A stretch of DNA of 64,000 bases from WTFV01 sp965200895 (lineage in GTDB: Bacteria; Acidobacteriota; Vicinamibacteria; Vicinamibacterales; UBA8438): contig CBDAVM010000001.1 of NCBI GenBank assembly GCA_965200895.1, positions 1,116,001 to 1,180,000 of the forward strand. The letters are read 5' to 3'. The position numbers and the translations under genes are program-made. The notes beneath the pieces are model-generated. The model saw nothing but the letters and a program-made list of their open reading frames with translations, made no database searches and was not told where the DNA came from. This document shows, piece by piece, positions 26,038-34,769 of the stretch; the first letter of the stretch is position 1, and each line of letters starts with the position of its first letter.

Positions 26038-28994
26038 TGGCCGAAGCCCCCGGACACAAGCCCCTGCCCACCGACGGGCGGCGCCCGGACCCCGCTGCCG
26101 CCGCCGCCGAATGGCTGGCGGACTTCGCCCTGGCGCACGGCGCGCCGTTCGCCGGCGGCGGCAACCGGCCCGTTCTCCTGGACGATCCCGATACCTTGTG
26201 GTTCATCACCCGCGGTGCGGTGGACGTGTTCGTGGCGCGCGAGCAGAACGGCGAATTCGTCGAGTTCAAGCACCTCCTGCGCGCGGGGCGCGGCCGTCTG
26301 CTGTTCCCGACTCAGGAAGGGCCGAACGCGCTCGTCGCCAAGGGGCTCCCCGATTCCGAACTGCGGCGCCTGTCGCGCGACGACCTCCTGGCGGCGGACG
26401 AGGGCGGCGCCGTCGTCGATCAGGTGGATCGCTGGATCGCCGAAATCCTGGCCACCGTGGCCCTGGACGTGACCTATCGGCCGCACAACGAGGGATTTCT
26501 TTCCGCCGGCGCCGCGGTCGACCTGGACGCCGGCGCGGTCGTTTCCGCCAAGCGCGGCGTCGTCTGGGCGTCGAGCCGGGATGGCGGCCTTTCGTTCCTG
26601 GGCACCGAGGAACCCGGCCCGGCCGGCTTCGTGCCGGTGGCGCCGGGCAGTTGGGTCAGCGTGTCCGGCCCGACCCGGCTGCGGGGCGCTTCATCCCGGG
26701 AGTTGCATCGCGCGGGGCGCCTGTGGGCGGCGCTGGCCGATTTCCATCGCATGGCGCTGGCCGCCGACGACCTCAACCGCCGCCTGTTGCTGGCCGACGC
26801 CGCGAACCTGCGCGCCGCGCAAAAGCGCTATCGCGAGGAAAGCGAAGATGCGGCGCGCCGAAGGCTCTTCGACGTACTCGACGCACGCGGCCCCCGGCCG
26901 ACATCGGGCGGCACGGCGCTGCAGGAAGCGCTGGCCCTGGTCGGCCGCCACGAGGGCATCCGGTTCCGGACCCCGCCGGCCCCGCAGGGCGGCCAGAGCC
27001 AGGACGCTCCCGAGACCGGTCCCTCTCTGGACCGCATTCTGACCGCATCGGGCGTGCGCGGGCGCGAGGTCGAACTCGGCGCCCGCAATCGCTGGTGGCT
27101 CGGCGACAGCGGCTCGATGCTGGCGTTCCGGCGCGAGGACGGCGCGCCGGTCGCCCTGCTGCCGGGCCGATCCGGACGCTACCGCATGGTGGATCCGTCA
27201 TCGGGACAGGCGCAGCCGGTCAATGCGGATCGGGCCGCCTCGCTGCACTCGGCCGCGATCTTCTTCTATCAGTCGCTGCCTCCCGGCCGGACCGTCGCCG
27301 ACGACCTCGCCCGGGTCGCGTTCCGCCAGTGGAAAGGCGACGTGTTCCGGTTCGTCACGGCCGGACTGCTGGCCGGTCTCGCGATGCTCGTTCCCGCCGT
27401 CCTGCTCGGTGTCTTCGCCGATGAGGTGGCGCCGACGGGGCGCGTGGGCATGCTGGCCTGGCTGACGGCGGGGATGCTGTTGCTGGCGCTGACGGCGGGC
27501 CTGCTCCAGGTGCTGGAAGGAACCGCCCTGATGCGACTGGAAGGCCGCGTCGCCGCGCGCGTCACGGCGGCGCTGTGGGACCGCCTGCTGGACCTGCCGT
27601 CGGCCTTCTTCCGCAACTTCACGTCCGGCGACCTCGGCATGCGCGCCATGGCGTTCCAGGGCCTGCGCGACCAGGTGTCGGGCGTGGTCATGGGGGCGCT
27701 GCTGTCGACCGTTTTCCTGCTGCCGACGTTCGTCCTGCTGTTCGTCTACGACGTGGCGATGGGTTGGCTGGGTCTTGCCGGCGGCCTGGTCGCGCTGGCG
27801 GTGACCGTCACCCTCGGCGCACGGCAGGTGCCGCATCACCGGCGGCTGGTCGCCGCGCAGCGCTCGCTGGCCGGCGTCCTGCTGCAGTTGATCGGCGCCG
27901 CGCACAAACTGCGCGCCACCGGGAAGGAGTGGACCGCGTTCACGCGGTGGGCGCAGGACTACCGGGAACAGACGCGCAGCGCCATGAACGTGGGGCGCCT
28001 GAACGAGCATCTGGTCGCGTTCACGGCCACCGCGCCGCTGCTGGCCACCGCCGCGCTGTTCGCGGTGGCCGTCGGCCTGGGGCCCGCGACGCTGTCCGCG
28101 GGCGTTTTCGTGACCGTCTACGCCGCCTACATGGTCTTCATGTCGGCGATCACCGCGCTCGGCCACGCCATGTCCGGGGTGGCCGCCATCGTGCCGGCCG
28201 TCGAACAGGTTTCTCCGATCCTCGAAGCGGCGCCGAAGAGCACCGCCGGGGACGCCATCGTGCCGAAGCTGCGCGGGGCCCTGCGCCTCGACCGGGTGAG
28301 TTTCCGCTATGCCCGGGACAGCCCGCCGGTGCTGCGCGATGTCTCCATCGATGTGCAGCCCGGCGAGTTCGTGGCCCTGGTCGGCGGTTCCGGCGCCGGC
28401 AAGAGCACCCTGCTCCGCATCATCCTCGGCCTCGAGAAGCCGTCGTCCGGCGTCGTGTACTACGACGGTCACGATCTCGACCGCATCAACCGACGCGCCC
28501 TGCATCAACAGGTCGGCGTGGTCGCGCAGGACAGCTCGTTGCGGCCCCGGACGGTCTGCGACAACATCATCGGCATCGCGACGGACCTGACGCTGGCCGA
28601 CGCGTGGCGCGCCGCTTCCCTGGCCGCGGTCGACCGCGACATCCGGTCGATGCCGATGGGCATGTTCACCGTCGTCACCGAGAACTCGGCGGTGTTCTCG
28701 GGCGGACAGGTCCAGCGCATCATGCTGGCGGCGGCCCTGGTGCACAGCCCGCGCGTGCTGTTGCTCGACGAGGCCACGAGTTGGCTCGACAACGACACCC
28801 AGGCGACGGTCATGGGGCGCATCGAGGAACTCGCCGTCACCCGCATCGTCATCGCGCACCGGCTGTCCACCATCCATAAGGCGGACCGCATCTACGTGCT
28901 CGACGAGGGCCGGGTGGTGCAGCAGGGCGCCTTTGAACAACTGATCGAGACGCCGGGCGTCTTTCGTGACCTGGCGCGCCGCCAGATGGCCTGA
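26037..28994 (+). CDS. NHLM-type second ABC transporter (permease/ATPase, regulatory N-terminus)
   Basis: This 985-residue protein is intact. About 420 N-terminal residues contain a cyclic-nucleotide-binding-like or degenerate regulatory region (LDDPDTLWFITRGAVDVFVAREQ, like the cNMP-fold start). Six transmembrane segments follow (LLAGLAMLVPAVLLGVFADEV onwards), then a nucleotide-binding domain with Walker A GGSGAGKST, signature FSGGQVQRIML and Walker B VLLLDEATSWLD. This architecture is that of the second transporter of NHLM (nitrile-hydratase-leader microcin) cassettes. Its ATG overlaps the stop of the preceding ABC gene (TGATG), so translation is coupled. In such cassettes it is thought to work with the peptidase transporter in exporting modified peptides. 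Confidence 0.85.
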   Translation: MAEAPGHKPLPTDGRRPDPAAAAAEWLADFALAHGAPFAGGGNRPVLLDDPDTLWFITRGAVDVFVAREQNGEFVEFKHLLRAGRGRLLFPTQEGPNALVAKGLPDSELRRLSRDDLLAADEGGAVVDQVDRWIAEILATVALDVTYRPHNEGFLSAGAAVDLDAGAVVSAKRGVVWASSRDGGLSFLGTEEPGPAGFVPVAPGSWVSVSGPTRLRGASSRELHRAGRLWAALADFHRMALAADDLNRRLLLADAANLRAAQKRYREESEDAARRRLFDVLDARGPRPTSGGTALQEALALVGRHEGIRFRTPPAPQGGQSQDAPETGPSLDRILTASGVRGREVELGARNRWWLGDSGSMLAFRREDGAPVALLPGRSGRYRMVDPSSGQAQPVNADRAASLHSAAIFFYQSLPPGRTVADDLARVAFRQWKGDVFRFVTAGLLAGLAMLVPAVLLGVFADEVAPTGRVGMLAWLTAGMLLLALTAGLLQVLEGTALMRLEGRVAARVTAALWDRLLDLPSAFFRNFTSGDLGMRAMAFQGLRDQVSGVVMGALLSTVFLLPTFVLLFVYDVAMGWLGLAGGLVALAVTVTLGARQVPHHRRLVAAQRSLAGVLLQLIGAAHKLRATGKEWTAFTRWAQDYREQTRSAMNVGRLNEHLVAFTATAPLLATAALFAVAVGLGPATLSAGVFVTVYAAYMVFMSAITALGHAMSGVAAIVPAVEQVSPILEAAPKSTAGDAIVPKLRGALRLDRVSFRYARDSPPVLRDVSIDVQPGEFVALVGGSGAGKSTLLRIILGLEKPSSGVVYYDGHDLDRINRRALHQQVGVVAQDSSLRPRTVCDNIIGIATDLTLADAWRAASLAAVDRDIRSMPMGMFTVVTENSAVFSGGQVQRIMLAAALVHSPRVLLLDEATSWLDNDTQATVMGRIEELAVTRIVIAHRLSTIHKADRIYVLDEGRVVQQGAFEQLIETPGVFRDLARRQMA

Positions 28995-29076
28995 CTGCGG
29001 GCGTCCCTGCCCGGCGTCCCCCGGTCTCGCCGCGCGCCGGCCCGCCCCGAGCGCGGGCGCCCCGCTCACCAGCCCG

Positions 29077-30372
29077 TCAGGCGCAGAAGGGCAGCCCCGG
29101 TCGACGAAGAAGACCGGCCGGATCGACGACGCGCTGAAGCCGGACGAGACGGGCATGACGCGCCGCGCCGAAATGCGCGCGCCAGTCGGCGGCATCGTAG
29201 CCGGTCGCGCCCGACACGTAGGCGCAACCGCCGAGATCGCGAATCACGCGATCGGCGGCGTCGAGACGGGCGCGGGCCTCGAGCGCGTCCGCGCGGCGCT
29301 CGAACACGGGCAGGACGGAGTACGAGAAGAACCGGTCGCCCGGGGGCCGCACGAACGCCGGCGCATCGATGGGCGCGCCGCCGATGAAGAAGCAACCCGC
29401 CCAGCCCGCGGGCGGGGCGGGAAGCCAGTCGAGGGGCGCCGGCGGACGGGCAAGGAATCGACGGAGCGCACGCCACGGAAGAAACCAGTCGCGCCAGGGA
29501 TGGAAGCGCTGCCTCGGAAACAGATCGTCCGGCAGGAGGCCGGCGCGGCCGATGTCGTCGGCGTCGCCATCGAACCGCGCCTCCACGCAACCGAGACCGA
29601 AAAGAAGTTCGAGGACCGAAGTTGCGGGCGGTTCGTACTCGACGCCGACGCGAAACAGCGCCTCGCCCACCTGCGGCCGGAGCTCGAGACGCAGGTGACC
29701 GAAGCGACGATCCGCATACAGACGCTCCACATCGTCGGCAAGGCGATCCATGTCGACATAGCGCAGGTAGTAGTAGCGAACCCGCGAAGGACACCGGCGA
29801 AGCCGCAGCCACGCCCGGGTGATCACCCCGAACTGGCCCTGTCCGGCGCGCACCGCGTCGAAGAGTTCACGCTCGGCCTCGCGTGAACAGGTCACGACAT
29901 CGCCCGCCGGCGTGACCACTTCGAGACGCTCGACGTGCCCGATCTGCGCGCCGAAGCGCACCGAAGCGGCGCCGAAACCACCCGCCGACAACGTGCCGCC
30001 CACGGTTGGAAACGCGCTGTCGGTGAGCACCGGCACCGTCAACCCGGTTCCGTGCAGCGCGTCGATGACGCCGCCCCACGGCTGGCCGCCGCCGGCTTCG
30101 AGGATGTCGCCCTCGTGGAGCGTCACCCCGCCAAGACGCGATGTGTCGATGACCAGCCCTTCGCGAAGGACGGTGTGGCCCGACTGCGAGTGTCCGGTGC
30201 CGCGCACCGCGACCGCGAGCCCGTCGGCGCGAGCGGAACGGAACGCCTGCGCGACCTCGCGGGCGGACGAGGGATGAGCGCTCCTGACGGGAGCGCCGTG
30301 GACGAGGCCCCCGAAATCGCGTGCGTGCGAGGGCGGAGGGCTGTCGTGCGAAGGGCGAGGAGACGAAGTCAT
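29077..30372 (-). CDS. FAD-linked oxidoreductase (VAO/PCMH family)
   Basis: This 431-residue flavoprotein has an N-terminal PCMH FAD-binding domain: RGTGHSQSGHTVL carries a GHS motif typical of His-linked FAD, and TVGGTLSAGGFGAASVRFGAQIGHVERLEVVTPAGDVV is the pyrophosphate-binding block. The C-terminal part (FLPWRALRRFL, then DPAGLLRRPGLPFC) resembles the cytokinin-dehydrogenase-like branch, a weak assignment. There is no signal peptide. The start is ATG 30372. It is convergent with the exporter genes and lies on the same strand as two CoA-transferase genes 182 bp upstream. The substrate is unknown. Confidence 0.8.
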   Translation of the reverse strand: MTSSPRPSHDSPPPSHARDFGGLVHGAPVRSAHPSSAREVAQAFRSARADGLAVAVRGTGHSQSGHTVLREGLVIDTSRLGGVTLHEGDILEAGGGQPWGGVIDALHGTGLTVPVLTDSAFPTVGGTLSAGGFGAASVRFGAQIGHVERLEVVTPAGDVVTCSREAERELFDAVRAGQGQFGVITRAWLRLRRCPSRVRYYYLRYVDMDRLADDVERLYADRRFGHLRLELRPQVGEALFRVGVEYEPPATSVLELLFGLGCVEARFDGDADDIGRAGLLPDDLFPRQRFHPWRDWFLPWRALRRFLARPPAPLDWLPAPPAGWAGCFFIGGAPIDAPAFVRPPGDRFFSYSVLPVFERRADALEARARLDAADRVIRDLGGCAYVSGATGYDAADWRAHFGAARHARLVRLQRVVDPAGLLRRPGLPFCA

Positions 30373-30554
30373 GATCGCAGATGGCGCGACGGCGCACCAG
30401 GATCTCGATGCCGGGCTCGGAGCCCCGCGCCGCGGGCCGCTACTGAATGCAACTTCCGGAATCTCACGCTGTCGCGCAACGTCCCGTATTTCTTCATGAC
30501 CCGAAGCGCCGCGCTCCGGGCGGCGCTTCGCGACTACCGCGTTCGTTTCCGCCG

Positions 30555-31766
30555 TCAACGAGCGGCGTCCCGGATGACGCCGGCGTCGTGCAGCGCCTCG
30601 ATTTCGGCGTCGTTCAGGTTCAACTCCGCGCTGAGCACCTCGTCGGTATGCTCGCCGAGCCGGGGCGGGCGCTGCATCGGCGCGCACGATGCCGAAGGCC
30701 CCGGCGCGAATCCCAGCATGCGCACCCGGCCGTGCACCGGCAGATCGAGCTCGTGGATGAAGCCGCGCGCGGCGAGGTGGGGGTCGCGGTGCAGGTCGAC
30801 GGTGTCCAGGCACGCCGAACAGGGCACGCCGGCGCCGGCGATGGCCTCCATCGCGTCGTACTTGCTGCGTTCGCGAATCCAGGCGCCGATCTCCTCGCGC
30901 AGCGCGTCGGCGTTCTCCAGGCGCCAGCGCGGGCCGAGGAAGCGCGGATCGGCGCGCAGGTCGGGGCGGTCCACGGCCCGGCACAGGGCGTCCCAGTGAC
31001 CTTCGGTGACCGGTTGGAGACAGATGTAGTCGTTGGCGCCGAACGGCTTGCACGGATACAGGCCGGCCGGCGGCAGCCCCAGCGTGTTGCCGGTGCGCGG
31101 GGCCGCCTGACCGCGCCGCATCGAGCGTCCGAAAAAGTGGGAGCGCAGGTAGTACGTGACGACCTCCTGCATCGACAATTCGATGAACTGCCCTTCACCG
31201 GTCCGCTGCTTCTGCGTCCAGGCCGCCAGCACCGCCAGCGCCGCCTGCAGTCCGGAACCCGAATCGGCCATCGTCGGACCGGGCATCAGCGGCGGCCCCG
31301 TCGCCTCGCCGTTGACGGAGAACGCCCCGGCGGCCGCCTGCGCCGTCGGATCGACGCTGTCGTAGCCCGCATGGGGGCCGCCGGCGCCGAAACCCTTGAT
31401 GCGCGCGTAGACCAGACCCGGGTTGATGGCGGCGAGGGTCTCGTAGCCGATGTCGAACCGTTCGATCACGCCGGGACCGTAGTTCTCCACGAAGACGTCG
31501 AACGCCGGCACCAGGCGCAGCAACAACTCCCGGCCCTCGCGGCGGCGGAGGTCCACGGCGAGGCTGCGCTTGTTCGCGTTCCAGGCGCAGAAGAACGCCG
31601 AATAACCGCTCGATCCGTCGCGGCCGAACCCGCGGGCGCCGTCGCCGCGCCCGGGCGACTCGATCTTGATCACGTCCGCGCCGAACCACGCCAGCACCTG
31701 CGTGCAGGACGGGCCCGCCTCGTACTGGGTCATGTCGAGGACCTTCATGCCATCCAATGCCGGCAT
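30555..31766 (-). CDS. CaiB/BaiF family III CoA-transferase (downstream copy)
   Basis: This is a 403-residue class III CoA-transferase, the type that moves CoA between carboxylic acids (formyl-CoA:oxalate, carnitine, bile acid). It opens MPALDGMKVLDMTQYEAGPSCTQVLAWFGADVIKIE, the standard N-terminal block. The predicted catalytic Asp lies in PGPTMADSGSGLQAALA, and the CoA-binding LAVDLRRREGRELLLRLV region is intact. GGAGGT precedes the ATG at 31766. It is a clear tandem paralogue of the gene at 31792, colinear along its whole length, with a 25-bp gap between them. A tandem pair suggests a heteromeric enzyme or two related substrates. The substrate is not deducible. Confidence 0.9.
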   Translation of the reverse strand: MPALDGMKVLDMTQYEAGPSCTQVLAWFGADVIKIESPGRGDGARGFGRDGSSGYSAFFCAWNANKRSLAVDLRRREGRELLLRLVPAFDVFVENYGPGVIERFDIGYETLAAINPGLVYARIKGFGAGGPHAGYDSVDPTAQAAAGAFSVNGEATGPPLMPGPTMADSGSGLQAALAVLAAWTQKQRTGEGQFIELSMQEVVTYYLRSHFFGRSMRRGQAAPRTGNTLGLPPAGLYPCKPFGANDYICLQPVTEGHWDALCRAVDRPDLRADPRFLGPRWRLENADALREEIGAWIRERSKYDAMEAIAGAGVPCSACLDTVDLHRDPHLAARGFIHELDLPVHGRVRMLGFAPGPSASCAPMQRPPRLGEHTDEVLSAELNLNDAEIEALHDAGVIRDAAR

Positions 31767-31791
31767 CTCGCACCTCCGGGCTGTCGGCGCG

Positions 31792-33006
31792 TCACTCGAA
31801 TCGCGGCGGGCCGCCGATCACCCCGGCGTCTCGCAGCGCATCGAGTTGCGAATCGTCCAACGCGAGCTCGGCGCGAAGCAGTTCGTCGGTGTGCTCCCCC
31901 AGGCGGGGCGGGCGCTGCACCGGCACCCGCGATCCGGACAGGCGCGGCGGAAAGCCGGGAACGCGCACCTTGCCGTGCACCGGCAGGTCCATTTCCTCGA
32001 TGAAGCCGCGCGCGGCCAGGTGCCTGTCGTCAAGCAGCTCCGCCGTGTCGAGGCAGGCGCTGCAGGGAACGCCGGCGGCTCCCAGGGCCTCCATCGCCTC
32101 GAACTTGGTCCGGGCCCTCGTCCACGCGCTGATCTCCTCGTACAACGCCCGATGGTTCTGGATACGCCACGGCATGGCGTAGAAGCGCAGGTCGGCGCGC
32201 AGTTCGGGGCGGTCCATGGCCGTGCACAGGGCGGCCCAGTGGTTCTCCGTCATCGGCATCAGATAGACGTGGTCGTTGGGGCCGAACGGCTTGCAGGGAT
32301 AGAGGTCGCCCGGCGGCGCGTCGCCCGCGTTGCCGCTGCGCCGCGCCGCCCGGGCGCCCCAACGCGAGCCGATGGCCCCGCGCCCCCGCACGAAGAACGT
32401 CATGGCCTCCTGCATCGAGAGGTCGATCCGTTGACCCCGCCCGGTGCGCAACTTCTGCGCCCAGGCGGCGAGCACGGCCACCGCCGCATACATCCCGGCC
32501 CCGGCATCGCCCAGCGATCCGGGTATCGTCGGGGGGCCGTCCGGCTCTCCGTTGATCGAGAACGCGCCGGCCGCCGCCTGCGCAATCGGCTGCTGAACCG
32601 CGAAACCGGCGTACGGGCCGCGGTTTCCGAAACCCTTGATGCGGGCGTAGATCAGCTCCGGAGCAACGGGGCGCAACGCCTCGTGGTCGATGCCGAGCCG
32701 CTCCATCACGCCGGGCCCGAAGTTCTCCACGAGGACGTCGAACTTCGGCACGAGGCGCAGGAACAGGGCGCGGCCGCGGTCGCTGCCGATGTCGATCGCC
32801 AAGCTCCGCTTGTTGGCGTTCCAGGCGCAGAACAGGGGGGCGTACGCCTCGTTGCGGGCGCTGTCCGCGCCGCGGGCGCGGTCGCCGCGCCCGGGCTTCT
32901 CGACCTTCACGACATCGGCGCCCAGCCACGCCAACGCCTGGGTGCACGCCGGACCCGCCTCGAATTGCGTCAGGTCGATCACCCTCAGGCCGTCCAATGC
33001 AGGCAA
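31792..33006 (-). CDS. CaiB/BaiF family III CoA-transferase (upstream copy)
   Basis: The protein has 404 residues and is colinear with the neighbouring 403-residue paralogue. I chose the TTG at 33006 because it aligns with the ATG of the paralogue (LPALDGLRVIDLTQFEAGPACTQ against MPALDGMKV...) and because GGAGG lies 8 bases upstream. The likely catalytic Asp is in PGSLGDAGAGMYA. Both genes share the C-terminal LGEHTDEL block. The sigma-like gene begins upstream on the same strand and ends at 33038, so the two are probably co-transcribed. Confidence 0.9.
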   Translation of the reverse strand: MPALDGLRVIDLTQFEAGPACTQALAWLGADVVKVEKPGRGDRARGADSARNEAYAPLFCAWNANKRSLAIDIGSDRGRALFLRLVPKFDVLVENFGPGVMERLGIDHEALRPVAPELIYARIKGFGNRGPYAGFAVQQPIAQAAAGAFSINGEPDGPPTIPGSLGDAGAGMYAAVAVLAAWAQKLRTGRGQRIDLSMQEAMTFFVRGRGAIGSRWGARAARRSGNAGDAPPGDLYPCKPFGPNDHVYLMPMTENHWAALCTAMDRPELRADLRFYAMPWRIQNHRALYEEISAWTRARTKFEAMEALGAAGVPCSACLDTAELLDDRHLAARGFIEEMDLPVHGKVRVPGFPPRLSGSRVPVQRPPRLGEHTDELLRAELALDDSQLDALRDAGVIGGPPRFE

Positions 33007-33037
33007 GACGCGTCCTCCGCTCGCCGGATCGACCGCC

Positions 33038-34255
33038 TCATCCGTCGAACCGCCGGACGACCATGGCCACGTAGGCCTTGGCGACGATGCGGTCATGATC
33101 CACGACGGCCTTGATGTGGTTGATGTACTGGTAGACCCGGTAGACGCCGTGGGGGCCGAACACCCGCTCGGTGCGAGGCCACGCGCGCAGGCCCTCGGCC
33201 TTCGCCGGCAGGCACCACTGTCGGTCCGTCAGCCGCTCGATCATCGGCCGCCAGCCCGTAAGGTCGACGGGAGCCGCCTGCGCCGGACGGAACAACTCCA
33301 GCCCCAGCCGCGGCGAGACGCCACGCGCCGAGACATCGAGGCTGAGCACGGCGCCGGGCAAGGTCAGGTCGTTCGTCGCCGCGGTCACCGACAGGGCCGT
33401 CTCGGCGGATCCCGGCCATCGGAGCCGATCGAGCAGTTCGGACAGCGCGGCGGTGTCGATGCCGTGCACGACGAGGCGCACGGCCCGCCGGGGCCGCCCC
33501 GGCAACACCCCCGCCTGAACGAGCAACCCGGCGTCGGCGAGCACCTCGTACACGCGCTCGACCTCGCGCAACTCCGCCGGGTCGGCGCACGAACCGGCCG
33601 CGGCCCAGAGCGCGGCGACAGCGGCGGCCGGATCGTCGAGAAGCTTTCGCGCGGCGTCGACCGAAGGACCGCGGGGCACGAAGAAGATGCCGGGCGGCGG
33701 CGGTTCCTCCCGACCATGCGCCGGAACGTCGTACTCGAGGATGATGCTGCCGTCCCGGCGGGCCAGGAAAGAAGCGGGATCGCGCGCATTCCCGGCCAGG
33801 CAGGCCCCCAGGGCGGCGGCGGCGGAACCGGACGGTGCCGCCGCGCCGGCGCGGATATAGTGCGCGGCCAGGGGGGAGCCGGGCGCGGAAATCACGCAGA
33901 AGTCCGCGTCGGCTGCGTCGTCGCAGAATTCCTGTCGGCGAGAGTAGTCCGCCCGCCACCTGTCGTTTGCGATGTTCGCGGCCGTCTTCCAGAGCCAGGC
34001 GCCGAGCGCGCTGATGGGCCGACCTTGAGAAGCCGCGGCGCAGGCGGCGTCCACGGCCTGCGCGACGCACTCGTCCACTTCTGACGAGGGAAGAGCGCTC
34101 CACTGCTTCTGCAGCCGTCGTCTCAGGCCATCGAGGTAACCGCTCGCAGTCAGGTCTTCGAGCATATCGAGCGGATTCCCGCGGTTGACCGCAACCTGCG
34201 CCCGCTGCAGCAGCCAAGCTGCGTGGTCGACTCCTGCGTGCTGTGCTCTCGACAT
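33038..34255 (-). CDS. sigma-region-2-like protein with a large unknown C-terminal domain
   Basis: From ATG 34255 the protein has 405 residues (ATG 34297 would add 14). The N-terminal part resembles region 2 of ECF sigma factors: LRRRLQKQWSALPSSEVDECVAQAVDAAC followed by LGAWLWKTAANIANDRWRADYSRR, the helix that contacts the -10 element. No region 4 follows. Instead about 270 residues of unknown type come next, with LSLDVSARGVSPRLGLELF, then WRPMIERLTDRQWCLPAKAEGLRAWP, then VYQYINHIKAVV and KAYVAMVVRRF. From memory, similar C-terminal sequences occur in uncharacterised proteins near NHLP/Nif11-type peptide genes, but I cannot verify this. It lies on the same strand as the CoA-transferases. Confidence 0.55.
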   Translation of the reverse strand: MSRAQHAGVDHAAWLLQRAQVAVNRGNPLDMLEDLTASGYLDGLRRRLQKQWSALPSSEVDECVAQAVDAACAAASQGRPISALGAWLWKTAANIANDRWRADYSRRQEFCDDAADADFCVISAPGSPLAAHYIRAGAAAPSGSAAAALGACLAGNARDPASFLARRDGSIILEYDVPAHGREEPPPPGIFFVPRGPSVDAARKLLDDPAAAVAALWAAAGSCADPAELREVERVYEVLADAGLLVQAGVLPGRPRRAVRLVVHGIDTAALSELLDRLRWPGSAETALSVTAATNDLTLPGAVLSLDVSARGVSPRLGLELFRPAQAAPVDLTGWRPMIERLTDRQWCLPAKAEGLRAWPRTERVFGPHGVYRVYQYINHIKAVVDHDRIVAKAYVAMVVRRFDG

Positions 34256-34493
34256 GGCGCCATCCGCGACCGAACAGCCGGAGCGAACCACCTCCATACC
34301 CGGTAGTCTCCGAGCGAGACAGGACATTGTGACACAGTGAACCAACGCGGCTCGCCGGTCCTGCACCAGTTCGCGACGGCATGATTGTGCTATGTCAGTG
34401 AGCCTGAAGCGGCTGGGCCAGGTGCTCGCGAGGGCGTCGGGAAGCCTCGCGTCGGTGGCGTCAAGGACGTTGACGCGATCTCGCGAGGCACGG

Positions 34494-34529
34494 TTGACAG
34501 ATATATGCACCTCGTGATCAGATATCTGC
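34494..34529 (+). promoter_or_regulatory. vapB operator and probable promoter
   Basis: A 10-bp perfect palindrome cagatatctg (34519-34528) abuts the vapB ATG, and a half-site cagatat starts 21 bp earlier at 34498, two helical turns away. That spacing suits cooperative binding of ribbon-helix-helix antitoxins. TTGACA at 34494-34499 overlaps the first half-site. A -10 near 34518-34524 would put the transcript start at or close to the ATG, so a leaderless mRNA is possible. Confidence 0.55.
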
Positions 34530-34769
34530 ATGCGCACGACGCTGAACTTCGATGACGCGCTTTTACAGCAGGCGAAGGCGCACGCCGCCCGCGAGGGCGA
34601 GACGCTGACGCGGCTGATCGAACGGGCGATCCGGCAGTACCTTCACGACCGGCGACAGGTGCGTCCGACGCAGCGCCTCCAATTGCTGATCAAGGAGGGG
34701 CGCCCTGCGCCGGGCGTGAACTTCGACGATCGCGACGCGCTCTACGACTGGATGGAAGGCCGCGGGTGA
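34530..34769 (+). CDS. vapB: VapB-type ribbon-helix-helix antitoxin
   Basis: This 79-residue antitoxin opens with MRTTLNFDDALLQQAKAHAAREGETLTRLIERAIRQYL, the beta strand plus two helices of an RHH DNA-binding domain. The C-terminal tail (GVNFDDRDALYDWMEGRG) is the acidic, aromatic segment that usually wraps the toxin. Its stop overlaps the start of the VapC gene by 4 bp, so translation is coupled. It presumably represses its own promoter together with VapC through the palindrome immediately upstream. Confidence 0.9.
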   Translation: MRTTLNFDDALLQQAKAHAAREGETLTRLIERAIRQYLHDRRQVRPTQRLQLLIKEGRPAPGVNFDDRDALYDWMEGRG

